64,000 nucleotides of DNA. Origin: Orthonyx spaldingii. Lineage: Eukaryota > Chordata > Aves > Passeriformes > Orthonychidae. The stretch is from contig VZTJ01000086.1 of the NCBI GenBank assembly GCA_013397795.1, positions 503,626 through 567,625 of the forward strand. Direction: 5' to 3'. The notes beneath the pieces are model-generated. The model did no database searches, was not told the DNA's origin, and was given only the letters and a program-made list of their open reading frames with translations. Below, in pieces: positions 25,481-36,585 of this stretch. The translations under genes and the position numbers were made by a program. The stretch's first letter is position 1; every line of letters begins with the position of its first letter.

Positions 25481-28400
25481 GGGACATGCAGCCCCAAAAT
25501 CCGCATTAATGCTGTCCCCACCTCACTCATGGTGCCCGCTCTCACACCCCCTGTCTCACAGCCAGGGGCAGCCCCCGTCCAGGAGCACAGCCTGATGCTA
25601 AAACCCGCAGCACATCCCCTGGTGATTCCAGTGGCTGCAGAGCACACCAACAACAGTATTTAACCCACGGGAGGACAGAGGATGGGATTCAGTGGGCACA
25701 CTCTGGGGGTTAGCCCCTCTCCCTTCAGACCCTCTGTATTCCCTGGGTGCCCAGGGGTGCAGTTCCTGGGCTGTGTGTCAGGGCAGCCCCAGAAGAGAGA
25801 AGCAGACTGTGCATTTCTACTCGAGTGGCTTGCTGGGGGGCACAGCACAAGCCTCTGGCAGGGAAGCCAACCATCCTGAGTGGCCATGAGACCAAACTGG
25901 GCAGCCCTGCCTTGGTTTGTACTGGAGCCACCATGTGGGAGGCCTCTCCTCAGCTGTATTTCTAAAATCTCACATGATATCAGCTTGTTTCCCTGTCTGC
26001 AGGCTTCAAATTTTAAAAAGACCCATCTCTGAGATGTCATCCATGCTCAGTCAATATTTTAATTGTCCTGGACTCTGCTGCCCCATTTACCTCCTCAGAG
26101 CTGTAAAATAAATAACACTGGACTTTCCCCCTCAAATCAGAAAAATCTTCCTTTGTTCTTCCCTCAGGGACCAACAGCTTTCACTTGTGAGGAGATAGTT
26201 ACGCTACAAAGTCCAGCAGTCCCCTCCCCACAGCAAACAAGGTCAAAATTCAAAGCCCACCAGGATCTACGTGATCCTGATCATTTTTACCAGCACAATG
26301 CCCTGGATGGGGGTGGTGTGACAGCACCACCCCTCACTGGGACTGTCCCCGTGTCCAGGACCTCACAGCCTCACCCCCAGACAAGGGCCAGGCAGAAGAC
26401 GAGCCATGATCTGTGGCAGTCCAAAGCAAAACACTGGTCACCGGATGCACCCCAAAATATCATTGAAAACCATCTTTTGCATCATCAGTGACCAAAAGCA
26501 GAAGTGAGGAATAAAGACTCTGGTGCATGAGCAGCCTCACGTGTGTGCACAGCCGCAGCCATCGCTTCCCGTGACCCAGCTGTGTCCCTCCTCTGGAGAG
26601 CTGCCGTGGTGGCTGTGGCCATGCCCAAGGGGGCTGTGGGGTGCAGGGGTACAGTCTGGGCTCCCAAGCACAGGGCTCCACTGCAAGACTTGGAGGGAAG
26701 TTTCCCTCAGCTTTTACATCCCTGACAGGCACAGAGCATGGCACATCCTCCTGTCCCTGTGGCACACGGGGCTTTCCAGTGTGGGCCAGCAAAGATGCCT
26801 CCCTGGCTGGGCAGCCAGATTCCAGCACAGGAACTCCTTGGTGAGGGTGCTGAGGTGCCAGTGTCCCCATTCCGTGCCAGCCCCCTCTCAAGGAGAGATC
26901 CTGCTCTCCCTCCCTCTGCTCTGCTCTCCCCGGGCTCTGCAGCAGAGCAGCGCTGGGACAGCCCAGCAGCCCTGGCCAACTGGGATCAGAAACTCTGCAA
27001 AAGAGGCTTTGTAAACTACACAAACACCAGCCAAGGAGCCAGTTTCTTTCTTTCAGTGCAATCTGGCAGGGACCGGTGCGTGCACGGACTGAGGGCTGCA
27101 GCTGGCGCTGGGAGAACTCGGTCTCCCGCTGAACCGCCCGCAGCTCCGGAGCAGGACAATGCAGCAAGTGAACAGAACACACAAATGTTCTGCAGCAAGC
27201 AGGCCCAGTCCATTTGCTAGGGGAGAATAGCAGTGAGCAACTGGGAAAATCAAAATTCTCCTGTAGAACTGAGCCCAGCCTCACCTCCCACAGGCCACCG
27301 GATAACTCCAGGGACCTGCTTCAGGTGTCTGGGGAGTGGGAGCCTCTCACAGGTCTGGCACTGCCAAGATAACTGAAAACTGGGACAACCTCAGCTTGGG
27401 GAGCCCTGAGTTTCCTTGAGAGGGTGTCCAGTCCCTGAAAGCAGAGAGCTCCCTGGTACAGGAGATCCCAGGTGACACCCCAGGTATTCCCAATCCTACA
27501 GTGGACAAACCACTCCTAGAACCTGTGAGCCTGAGGGCCTCCTTTGGGTGGAAGAAATCCCCACTTCTTGCCCCTAACACTGTTTAACTCTGTGCCATGG
27601 GCCCTGTGCTGGGAAGTAGCTGCCCTTGGCTCCAGCAGCTCCAAAGCACTGGAACCCAGACCCAAGGGATTTCCTTGCCAGCTGCCCAGAGCAGGCACTG
27701 CTGCAGGTCTTGTTCCTCCCTGGGCTTTTCAGAGGTGCTGACTGATAGCGTGGCTGAGCAGCACAGACCTGTGCAGCAGGTCAGAAGAGTCTGATCCATT
27801 TGAAAGGTGGCACTCAGAGGCACACAGGGTTGTTTCTTGGTTGTCATCAGAAGAGGTTTCATTCACAGAAGAACAGGAGCAGTGATGAGCACTCCTGAAA
27901 CATCCCAGCCCTCTTAAAGGCCATATTTGGTCTAGAATAGACCCCAGACCTTCCGGCTCCTCGTTCAACATTTCAGCCACAAACCTCCATTCCTTTAGAT
28001 AATGGGAAGTGATGCCCACTCCTCACAATCCTTTGAACATCATTGCTGTCCCAGTGGGGGTCAAAGAATTGATCCCATTGCATGGGATCTCCTGCAAGGG
28101 GATATTTTGTTGTAGAACATATTATTCATTTCCATCAAGTAGGCTTCAGTCTCCAGACCCTCACTGACCCATCCCAGCTCAATGGAAGGAGCACCTTTGT
28201 GCAGAACAGGAGAAGACATCAGAGCCCTCCATTCAGGACTGACAGCGCTGTGAGGAACCTACCCAGGCAGCTCAGCAGCAAACACAAGGATTATTGTGTC
28301 AGGGGGAATTGCCAATACAAGTGACCAAGAAAAACCTGCAAATGAGGCAGTCTCTTATGGCCCTGGCAAGGAGCTGAGGGTTACAGTCATTGGGAAGAGG

Positions 28401-31219
28401 ACTGAACACATGGGACAGGTTCTGGGAAGCAATGAGCACCTAGACTGGGTCCTGGACTGCATCCTGGGTTTTGAGTCTATTCTCAAGAAATAGGATCTTC
28501 TATTAGTCATAATAAAATTGATTGACCCAATAGGCCCAAGGTTATTAATATCTTTCCCTTGCATAAAAAATTAATCTTTTAGGAACCTAAATATTATCTG
28601 ATGGTTCATTTCAAAACAAAAAGGACCAACAGTTCAGACACTAATGAAGGGTTGTCTTTAGAGCTGCTCCTTAACTTGTATTAAGTTAAAAACAATTACA
28701 CTTTTTTGCTCTATGAACTCTTCTGTACACGCTCTTCAGATGCTCTGCAGCTGCAGAAGAGCCCCACTGCTTTGTGACAGCCTTTTAGGGCTACAAGAAG
28801 AAATTAAGTACTGCTTTGTATTGGGGTAACATGAGAAACTCAGACCAGAATATGATGCTACAAATCATATGTGACTCAGGGCAATGTGACTGGCTCGCTC
28901 TTCACCAAGCAGAAATGGTCTGATGTGGCTCAAAGCCATCTTTCCACAGAGAAGGTAAGTTCACCTCCTTGAGGATCTGATTCCCAATTGCCTGTTTTGT
29001 CTCAAAAAGCTTTTGGAAAGAAGAGTAGTAGAAATAGTAAAAATAGTAGAAAGTAGTATAAACCCTTTTCCGTGGTTTTTGTTCTGGCTACACACTAAAA
29101 GGAATAGACTGCTGGGAGGGAGGGAAACGAAGAGTTGGAGGTTGCCTTTAATGTTTCTTGGGCCAGTGAGAGGAATAGTGGTGAAGATTTCCCTGCAGTT
29201 ATTGGGGTATGAGCTCAGACTCTGTTTCAGACTTGTTACCAAGCTGTCGGGCTGGGAAGATGAGACAGGGATACTGGGAGCTGGCTGTGGAAGCTGCCCT
29301 TTCCCACTTGGAGAGGTGTGTCCCTCAGTGACAGGTGCAGCACAGGCCCCGCAGCACACCTGATCTGCTGTCCAGCTGCCCCCAGGGAATTTCCTCCTGA
29401 AAAGGAGGAGAGCAGAAATGCAGCAGCAGATCACTGATGGAAGGGGAGAGGCAGCAGCTGAATCCCTTCTTAGTAATTGTAGATTACTACAGGGTAGATT
29501 TAGGCTTTGCTTTAACTTGGAGCAGCTGAACCAAACCAAGAACAAGGAACATTCCCACTTGCCCAAGAGGAATTAAAATGTTGCTGAAATGAGGCAAAAT
29601 CTTCAGTGAATTAGATGCATTAGCAAGTTAAGGGCAGATCCTCCCGGGCAGAGAGGACATCACACCTTCAGCACTCTCTTTGACAGACCTCTTGAAACTG
29701 CTTTACCCATGTGGCAAGCACAGATTGTGTTTAAATGGATGGTGTCCCAGCTGTGCCATGGACTGTGGAGGGAAAGGCTACAGCAAGAGTGCAAGATGGA
29801 GAGCACTTCTCACCACTCCTGGCAGAAAACTTATCCTTCTTCCTGCACACCCCCAGTCTCTGTTCCCTCTGCTCCTTGTCTTGTTCTTCACTTCCCAACT
29901 TTAAGTCCCTGCAGCAGGGACCAAGCCCTGGACAGTTCAGGGCACTTCAGGTCTAGGAGGGAAGCTGCAGTGGTGGGGAAGAGGATGAGGAGCTGGACAG
30001 CCACGTGGGGAAACATCAGAAATGATCACTTGAGGAAGATCAGAGGAAATGAAATTATCTTCTAATGATGGCAACAGGCCAGAGATGTGGACGTACATCA
30101 TCATTACAGGACAACCCTGCAGGGAGCCCTGATCACAAGTACTTGGGGACTGCAAGTCCTCCCTAAAACAGAACAACAAGCTTACAGCCAGCTACTGGGC
30201 TCAAGCAACTTCTCTTTGTAAGCTCCTTTGCCATGGTAGAAAGAGGCCCAGAAAAGAGACCTCAATTCTTTGAAGTGAGCACTGAAATTATTGCCAAGGA
30301 CTCATGGCAAAAGATCGTGGGAAAAGGCTTTCTATTGATTTTTTTTTTAATTAGTTACTTAAAGCTTCCTCATCTTGGCCAAGGAAATGTAACCATTCAC
30401 TATTGCCTGCTGTTCAGAATAGCTCCTGCACCCATTCATCATGTACTAGGAGATGTAAGCTCCTTGTTCTAGGGTTGTAACTCCTTTGGGAAAGTTTTCA
30501 GTTAAGGCTAAGGCAGCTCCTCAGTTTTGGTTAGATTATATATATCTTTTTAAATACCCTAAAATATCTTTGGCTCTCAATCCCTTATGAGCAGTTGGGG
30601 CACTGCAGGGGCCAGCACCAGATGCTGAGAAGCAGAGGTGAGAGCCCTGCTGAAAGAGCTGTGGGACAGATATCCCCCCACATCAGGTCCCATCACAGCC
30701 TGCACCTGGCTGGGCTGCAAAGGGGAGGTTCTTTTCCTAAACTGTTCCTATTGCTTTTGCTGGGAGACTCTGGATAACTGTAGTTATGTACATGAGAGCC
30801 CAGAAGAGTCAGAAAAAACAGCATCAGGATAATTTAGGAGATCTGCATTGTCAGCCAGCTGGAGTGCTTGGAAGTGCCCACCTCTACCAGCAAGATCCTC
30901 GGACTGTTCTGGATTCCTGGGAAGGATTTTAGCATCTCCAATTCCTCTATGTGTGCTGTAATTCACCTCCAAGCAGCAGTGTGAGCTGTGGCCCCAGGAA
31001 CAGCGGGGCCTGTTCCACTTCACCCAGGAAAAGGGTTTGTAGTGATCGTGATCAGCAAGAACCAGCGATGCTGGTGGAGGAAAATGAGAGAAGTTATGTT
31101 CTTCTGTACAGGGAATATGAAGGGGGTGCATGGATAGGGACAAACCAGCCTGGGAAAGTAACGGTGAAAGAAAGTGTGGATCCTGTGCCTGGCTCAGCCA
31201 GTCACCTTGGGGAAGTGAC
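25481..31219. other. Unique sequence, no gene seen
   Basis: A 274-codon minus-strand frame (26460-27284) overlaps plus-strand frames of up to 163 codons, has no domain and is judged spurious. The same holds for the 201-codon minus-strand frame at 28961-29566. A local AGTAGAAATAGTAAAAATAG stutter lies near 29026-29055. AT-rich DNA spans 28480-28720. No transposon was recognised with confidence. Confidence 0.45.
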
Positions 31220-31480
31220 CTTGGCCTTATCTACACGGAGACAATCAGGAAAATGAATCTGAATTAACCTTTGCAAATTGGATTAGCAAAACTTCATTAA
31301 ACTGTCTGTGTGGACATTCCTGTTCAGAATTCAAGTAGCCTCCACTCATCCTGGCTTTACCTCATGTCCACAATAAATGAGAAGAAAACAAACTCAGCTT
31401 TTTTTTTCCCATTGTGAGTAGGACTGTCCACACAACTGTTCTAAGCACAGTTTAACTAAGCCACCATAACATCCAACTTC
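31220..31480. mobile_element. Possible ancient hAT-type DNA transposon remnant
   Basis: Motifs of the TCTACAC / GTGGACA / GTCCACA kind that mark the ends and middle of old non-autonomous hAT elements occur in order: TATCTACACGG at about 31228, CTGTGTGGACATTCCTG at about 31304, CATGTCCACAATAA at about 31363 and CTGTCCACACAACTG at about 31423. TTAAACTGT near 31296 and its reverse complement near 31447 form part of an imperfect inverted pair. The left edge also resembles a MIR, so the family is unsure. Confidence 0.35.
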
Positions 31481-31629
31481 AGACTAAGGATCCCTGGTGG
31501 TCTCACATTTCTTTGACTTCCTACCAAGACGTCTATTTGCACAGGGAGCTCTAGAGTCTCTGGATGAAGGAGCAGCTCTGATTGTATGCACAGACCATGC
31601 CTACTGCAGGATCAACACAATCTGTAGAT

Positions 31630-31858
31630 GAAATGTAGCCTCAAGCTGTGCCAGGGAGGTTAAGCTGGACAACAGGAGGAATTCCTTCAGAGAAAGGGTT
31701 GTCAAGCATTGGGTTGTCACCATCCCTGGGAGTGTTCAAGACAGGACTGCACACTGGTCTAGCTGACAAGGTGGTTTTCAGCCAAAGGTTGGACTCTGTG
31801 ATCTCAGAGGTCTTTTCCAACCTGAATGATTTTGTAATTCTGTGATTCTGTGACTCTT
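31630..31858 (+). mobile_element. CR1 LINE 3' end with small internal deletion
   Basis: Forward CR1 3' end. It contains the CCTCAAGCTGTGCCAGGGAGG, CAGAGAAAGGGTTGTCAAGC and CAGAGGTCTTTTCCAACCTG blocks and ends in a TTCTGTGATTCTGTGACTC octamer tail. About 30 bases around the usual GGGCTGCCCAGGGAGGTGG block are missing. It lies directly upstream of a much older copy in the same orientation. Confidence 0.9.
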
Positions 31859-31880
31859 TTACAGAAGTAGTACCAGTGCA

Positions 31881-32312
31881 ATGGTAAAGCTGTTGATCTG
31901 GGTAGGAGAATGTCTGTCAGGGATGGGTTGGTTTAAACCCAGCAGAACAGAGGTCACATCACACCTGATGGACCCAACTACCTGGAAAGGCAAGAAAACT
32001 TCCTGTGAGGATGCAGGGTGGATAAGGGAATACTGGAAGTGGTTTCTCTTGCCTGTGGTAAAGCTTTCAATGCTTACTCTTCTTGGAGCCAGGCTGGGGA
32101 GATATGGGCCCAATAAACAGGAAACAAGGATGCTGGAAAATAGTTTGGGCTGTTGCACTCACAGGGTGATGATCAGCAGCCCAGAGCCCACTTGGCAACT
32201 CATTGCTGTTGAGATCCTGGAGGGACTGGTACTGATGGCCTGGATAATTGGGCACAATCTCAGGAAGTTTTCGGATGGCACCAAAGGAAGCAGTGGGGAG
32301 GGAAGCACTTGA
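31881..32312 (+). pseudogene. Decayed CR1 reverse transcriptase fragment (open by chance)
   Basis: This 143-codon frame reads, in its right two thirds, as a decayed CR1 reverse transcriptase palm. The DNA at about 32050-32075 corresponds to motif A (DFSKAFDT type), but the translation there is PVVKLSMLT, so the catalytic aspartates are lost. HRVMISSPEPTW matches the stretch before motif B. VEILEGLVLMA (32208-32240) stands where SGVPQGSVLGP is expected. FSDG (32268-32279) replaces the FADD of motif C, losing the second aspartate. Several codons between B and C are deleted. The element would have copied CR1 RNA at the target site, and this copy cannot. The open frame reflects luck, not selection. 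Confidence 0.6.
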
Positions 32313-32875
32313 CACCCAAGAGGCTGCAGCTGCTGTTCAGAGGGAGTGGAGAAATGGGCAGGCAAGTGCACAGTCCTAATGGAATAACCTCACAAGGGAA
32401 CAGGACAGGCCAGGGGACAGCTGGGCTGGGAAGCAGCTTGATGGGAAGCAGCTTTGTGGAAAGGGAGATGGGATTGCTGGCGAGGAAGGAATAGAACACG
32501 AGTCACTGCTGTGTCTGCAGCAGAGGTGAGCTACACCCTCAGCTGTGTCAGCAAGGATGCAGGCAGCACAGCAAGGCAGTGAAAATCCCCTTCGTCTGGC
32601 CCGTCTGAGATTGTTTTGGAAACACTGGGTCCAGTTTGGGGCCTCCTAGGACAAAACCAGCATTGACAGATTGGAGCAAGTCCAGCAGAGGCCACCAGTG
32701 GATGGCTGAGGTACAAGGAGAGGCAAAACCACCTGGATTTGTTCATCCTGGAGGAGAACAGGAGGAAGAAAAAAATGCTTTCTGCAGCTCCCTAAAGACA
32801 GGACTCCTGGAGGTGCAGAGCAGGGCTTGAGACCTCCTGAGGTCCCTGCCAACTCCGGGTTCTCCTATGGCCTAA
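31930..32875 (+). mobile_element. Old CR1 LINE copy reaching into the reverse transcriptase
   Basis: About 950 bp of forward CR1, the longest copy here. After the reverse transcriptase segment come a CACCAAAGG...TTCAGAGGGAGTGGAGAAATGG block at 32280-32360 and a CAGTTTGGGGCCTCC block near 32632. A CTGGAGGAGAACAGGAGGAAG block follows at about 32748 and a GACCTCCTGAGGTCCCTGCC end near 32831. Many indels and no octamer tail point to an old insertion. Confidence 0.7.
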
Positions 32876-33274
32876 GTCTGGGCTTTGAGACCCCAGACAG
32901 AGTGCCAGGCTCACCCACAGTTCCTCAAAGGAAAGGGGTGCCCACACCATGATGCCAATCTACTTGAGGGTTTGAAGATGCTCTCTGTCATCATGTTTGG
33001 GCACTGCTGGGGAGGGTTAGAGAAGTAGGTCCTCCATATTCATATGAACTGGATTAGTGGAGTAGTAAACATATAATAAAATGTTTCTAGAGTGATTAAT
33101 CTAACAGCTAATTGAGGAATTGGTCTGAACTCTATTCATATGTGAAGGTGCATTTGCCAAAGCTACTCCTTTGAACTTGCTCATACCTTTCCATCAGTGG
33201 TTCCACATTTTCCTTTAGAACTCCAGTGAAGCCTGTGAGATGTGGCTCTGAATTTACCTTTGCTTACCAGGCAG
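32876..33274. promoter_or_regulatory. AT-rich block, candidate conserved element (33030-33150)
   Basis: Between an old CR1 and a MIR-like fragment lies AT-rich DNA. At 33040-33140 it carries two TATTCATATG motifs flanking TAAT-type sites (ATATTCATATGAACTGG and CTATTCATATGTGAAGG). No repeat family was recognised. Function is inferred only from motif density. Confidence 0.22.
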
Positions 33275-33330
33275 GAGAGTGAGGTTCAGAGAAGCCAAGC
33301 AACTTGTTTGGAGTCGTGGTGAGCGCTGTG
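33275..33330 (-). mobile_element. MIR-like fragment, short
   Basis: The plus strand reads GAGTGAGGTTCAGAGAAGCC followed by AAGCAACTTGTTTGGAGTCG, the reverse-complement order of the MIR central region. Only about 55 bp is recognisable. Confidence 0.4.
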
Positions 33331-36300
33331 TTATGTAGATCATCAAAGCGTTGAATGCACCTGCCTGGTGTTCCTGCCTCAGGTGTTTTTCCCCCTGCTT
33401 TTTAAACCTGGACAAGGTCCACTCGTGCAGCTCAGCTGATGGATGGTAACTCATTAAGCAGGAGTAATGCAAGTGGGTCTCAGCCCGGCAAACAATTCCC
33501 TAAGAACACACAGTCTCTCCTCTGTTCACACAGAGAAACTGCTTTTATTTCCCTGACTGTCCCTGAACCTCTTATTACTCCCAATTCAAAGTCCTTTCCC
33601 GGGGCACTTTCAATAGGATGGTTGGAAAAATCAGGCTTTTCTAATCTGTCTTTTTTTTTTTTTTTTTTTTTTCAATTTAAGGAGATAATAATTATGGAGA
33701 TCATTGTGTTGATGCTCCAGTAGACAATCAGAGAGGCTCAGCACCGAACTGCTGGCAGCAGGTGGACTGTGAATCGCTATCTGCTCCAGTCACCTGCCAG
33801 GAGTCCCCCACCCCTCCTCAAGCAGATCCACTGATGGGTTGTTGTGTATTTTTTGTTGTTGTTGTTGATTGCTGACATAAAAGAAGCTGAAGCGACACCG
33901 TTTTAAGCTGAGTATCCAAGGCGACCTCATTAACATCTCTGCAGAGGAGCCCTTTAAAAAACATCAGTCACGGTGGTCCTGAGTGGAAGAGAAACTGTTC
34001 CGTGTTTTCTTGATCAATTGCTTAAAATTCAAGGTCGGGGTGCAGAGCAGGGAGGGCTCCCCGCCAGTCACTGCGGGGTTGGGCTGAGGGTTTTTTTGGA
34101 AAATAGTGATGCTGTCGTACTGGAGAAAATCCATGCGCTCCCTCAGAGGAGCACTATTGGGAATAAATGCTGGAAGCTGTTCCACTTGAGCAGATGGCTG
34201 AAAAACTTTGGCTGGGAAATAAATTGAGTATGACGGTCTGAGGGCCAATCACAGATGGATGAAATTCTAGTGATGTCCCAAATGTCCTGAACATAGAAGG
34301 TTCTCTTCTTTCCCCTTTTGTGCTAAAAAACCATAGTAGGATTTTTAATACAGACTGAAAAAATGTTGATGGAGTGAGACACAGAGATAACGGTTTAATG
34401 TCTCATGGATCAGCAGCACGTTTAGGGGAGCCCCGGGGTTCTGCCACCTCCAGGTCAGCAGTGGAGGAAAGTGCTGATCGTGCAGGGACCATGATGGAAG
34501 GGCTGGGAACTGCCCCTGTGCTCCTCCAGACACAGCCTGGTGTCCACATGCAACACCAGGCGTTCAAATATTCCTGCTGAATTCAAGTCGTGCAGAACCC
34601 AAAAGCAATTTTTTTTCTTCAGGATCTTTCAACCCAGCCTCAGGGCAGACTGGAGAACTGTCCTTTAACTGGTGTTAAATGGAGAAGTCACTAGGAGCTC
34701 CTTTCCTTGGTTTCAGGCCATCTCCATAAACTCAGGGATGACCTTAACAGCCACTCTCCCTCCAGTGCAGCACATGAAAGGAGCTGTGAGCCCTGGGTTT
34801 CAAATCACGGGCTCTGGGATCCAACCCAGTGCAGATCCCAGACTTCAACTCAGCTCAGGCTCAGAAGGGAGATGAGCCACATTTCAAGTGGCACATGTCT
34901 TGCATGTCCTGAAAACACCCTGAGCCCAGATCCTCCCTTCCCAATTCCTCAATTGACAGGATGCCATGAGAGCTGGTAAGACATCAGCTGTTAGTTAGGT
35001 TGGTGCAGCCTGGCAATCAGCAGCACCCGAGCCCAGTGTGATTCTCCAGGGACCCAGTCCTCTGTAGTGTGAGGACCAGGGGACAGAGCAATGCCATGCC
35101 CTTTCTAGCAGACAGATGAGTCCACACCCTCCCCTATTTTCCTTTCCTTGAACAGCTCCTTCCCATTCATTATTTCTCATGATGGGACAACCTTGTGCAC
35201 ATGAAGGCTGTTATAACCCAGCCCCAATGTGGAACCTCATGGGGCAGCTTCAGCAGCTTCCAACAGAAAACATCTTCTGTGGTCAAGTGACCAGCTGGAC
35301 CAACTACATGGGATTTAATCACTGCTTCAACAATACAGAACACCATAACCCCGTGGAGCTGCAAAAAGGGTCTGTGCTGCCTGTGAAACCTCGGTGCCAA
35401 CTTGCTTTTGCTTGGGTATCAGCTGGTGATCTACGGCCAGGTCAGTGACAGCTGTGACATGTAAGACCACACAGTGAGGACTTGTCAGGACTCACTGAAA
35501 GCTGCACGAGAGGTGGACAGGGTTACAATAATTCCTGGCAGCCCTGTCTGAGAGCGCTGCCTATGGGGCTGGGACAGGTATTAAAGGCTGGACTTAGCCT
35601 GCATCTGCAGTGCTCAGCAAAGGCTTTACCACATGAGCTTCTCAGCAATGCTGCTTATTCCTCTCAGCCAGAGGCTGGTATGTGCTGCATCGACCACCCT
35701 CAGCCCTTTGTGGCAGATGCCCCTTTAAAATCCATGATTTGAAAACAGTCTTGGCAGCTCAGGGGTGTATTTGGGGATTTTAACAAACACACATTCACAC
35801 TCATATCATCTCTGTGGATTCAGTAACAGAGACAAACAAAAGAGAATGTGAAAAAATTCCGATGGGAAGAGGATGTGAAGCCTGCTCTCAGTGCGGAGAG
35901 CAGGACCTCCCACACCCCTGTGACTTCAGGCCAACCTCACTCCACTCCATGTTTACAGGTTGAGTCCGGCACTCAGGGTATCCTGCTTGGCCCCACACCA
36001 AGAGGAATTTTAAATACTGAAAAAGACTGTCCATGGAAGACAGAGGAGTTTGAACCCTGGCTGGGCCCTGCTTTTGCACTGCAGTCAAGCAGGAAGGAGT
36101 CCAGGTTTGGAGTTGTTTCTGCCATCTTCTCCAAGAGCACAGGTGTAGCTCCCACAGGCATGGCCAGTGCAAGCAGGGAGGAGGGGTGGCTGGCATTCAC
36201 ACCAAGCCTGGTGTTTCACTCCCCATCTCATGGTGCATGGCAAGGGCCACTCCCTGTCTCCACCATCAAAATTTGGTAAATGATGTCATGGCTGTGGTGT

Positions 36301-36424
36301 GACACAGTGGTCCAAAGGCTCAGCACCTGTCCCCAGCACTGACCAATACATAGGACAGCATGATCATGGCCAGACACTTCCCCATGATATCCTTCCAGTC
36401 TGCAAGAGTTTGTGGTTTACAGAC
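33331..36424. other. Unique sequence with a T-run, no gene seen
   Basis: A T-run of 22 lies at 33651-33672 and a short GTT microsatellite at about 33850-33868. A block at 33885-34235 is moderately AT-rich, contains intact CpGs and could be a conserved non-coding element. Frames up to 143 codons (35848-36279) show no domains. Confidence 0.4.
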
Positions 36425-36585
36425 TTCCTGACCCAGAGTTAAAGTCCTTGTATTTAGTCATCCTCAATTCCTCAATGGATTTCTTTTCCATGACCTTGTT
36501 TGTGAGTTTGCACCCCCCAGTAAAGTCAGAAATTCAAGTGCTTCATTATAAGCATTTTCTTTACCATTTCCTGATTAATCATCCC
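36425..36585 (-). mobile_element. Possible ancient CR1/L3-like LINE fragment
   Basis: The plus strand carries the ordered phrases GACCCAGAGTTAAAGTCC, TTGTATTTAGTCATCCTCAA, TCAATGGATTTCTTTTCCATG and a later TTACCATTTCCTGATTAATC. These resemble the reverse complement of an old amniote CR1-like LINE. No tail or boundaries can be placed. The call rests on remembered consensus. Confidence 0.33.

Noticed and set aside
26460..27284. 274-codon minus-strand frame
   Set aside because: No domain, antisense frames of up to 163 codons, composition tracks local GC content.
28961..29566. Possible retroviral-like or exon-like 201-codon minus-strand frame
   Set aside because: No retroviral motif, no LTR boundaries and no recognisable domain.
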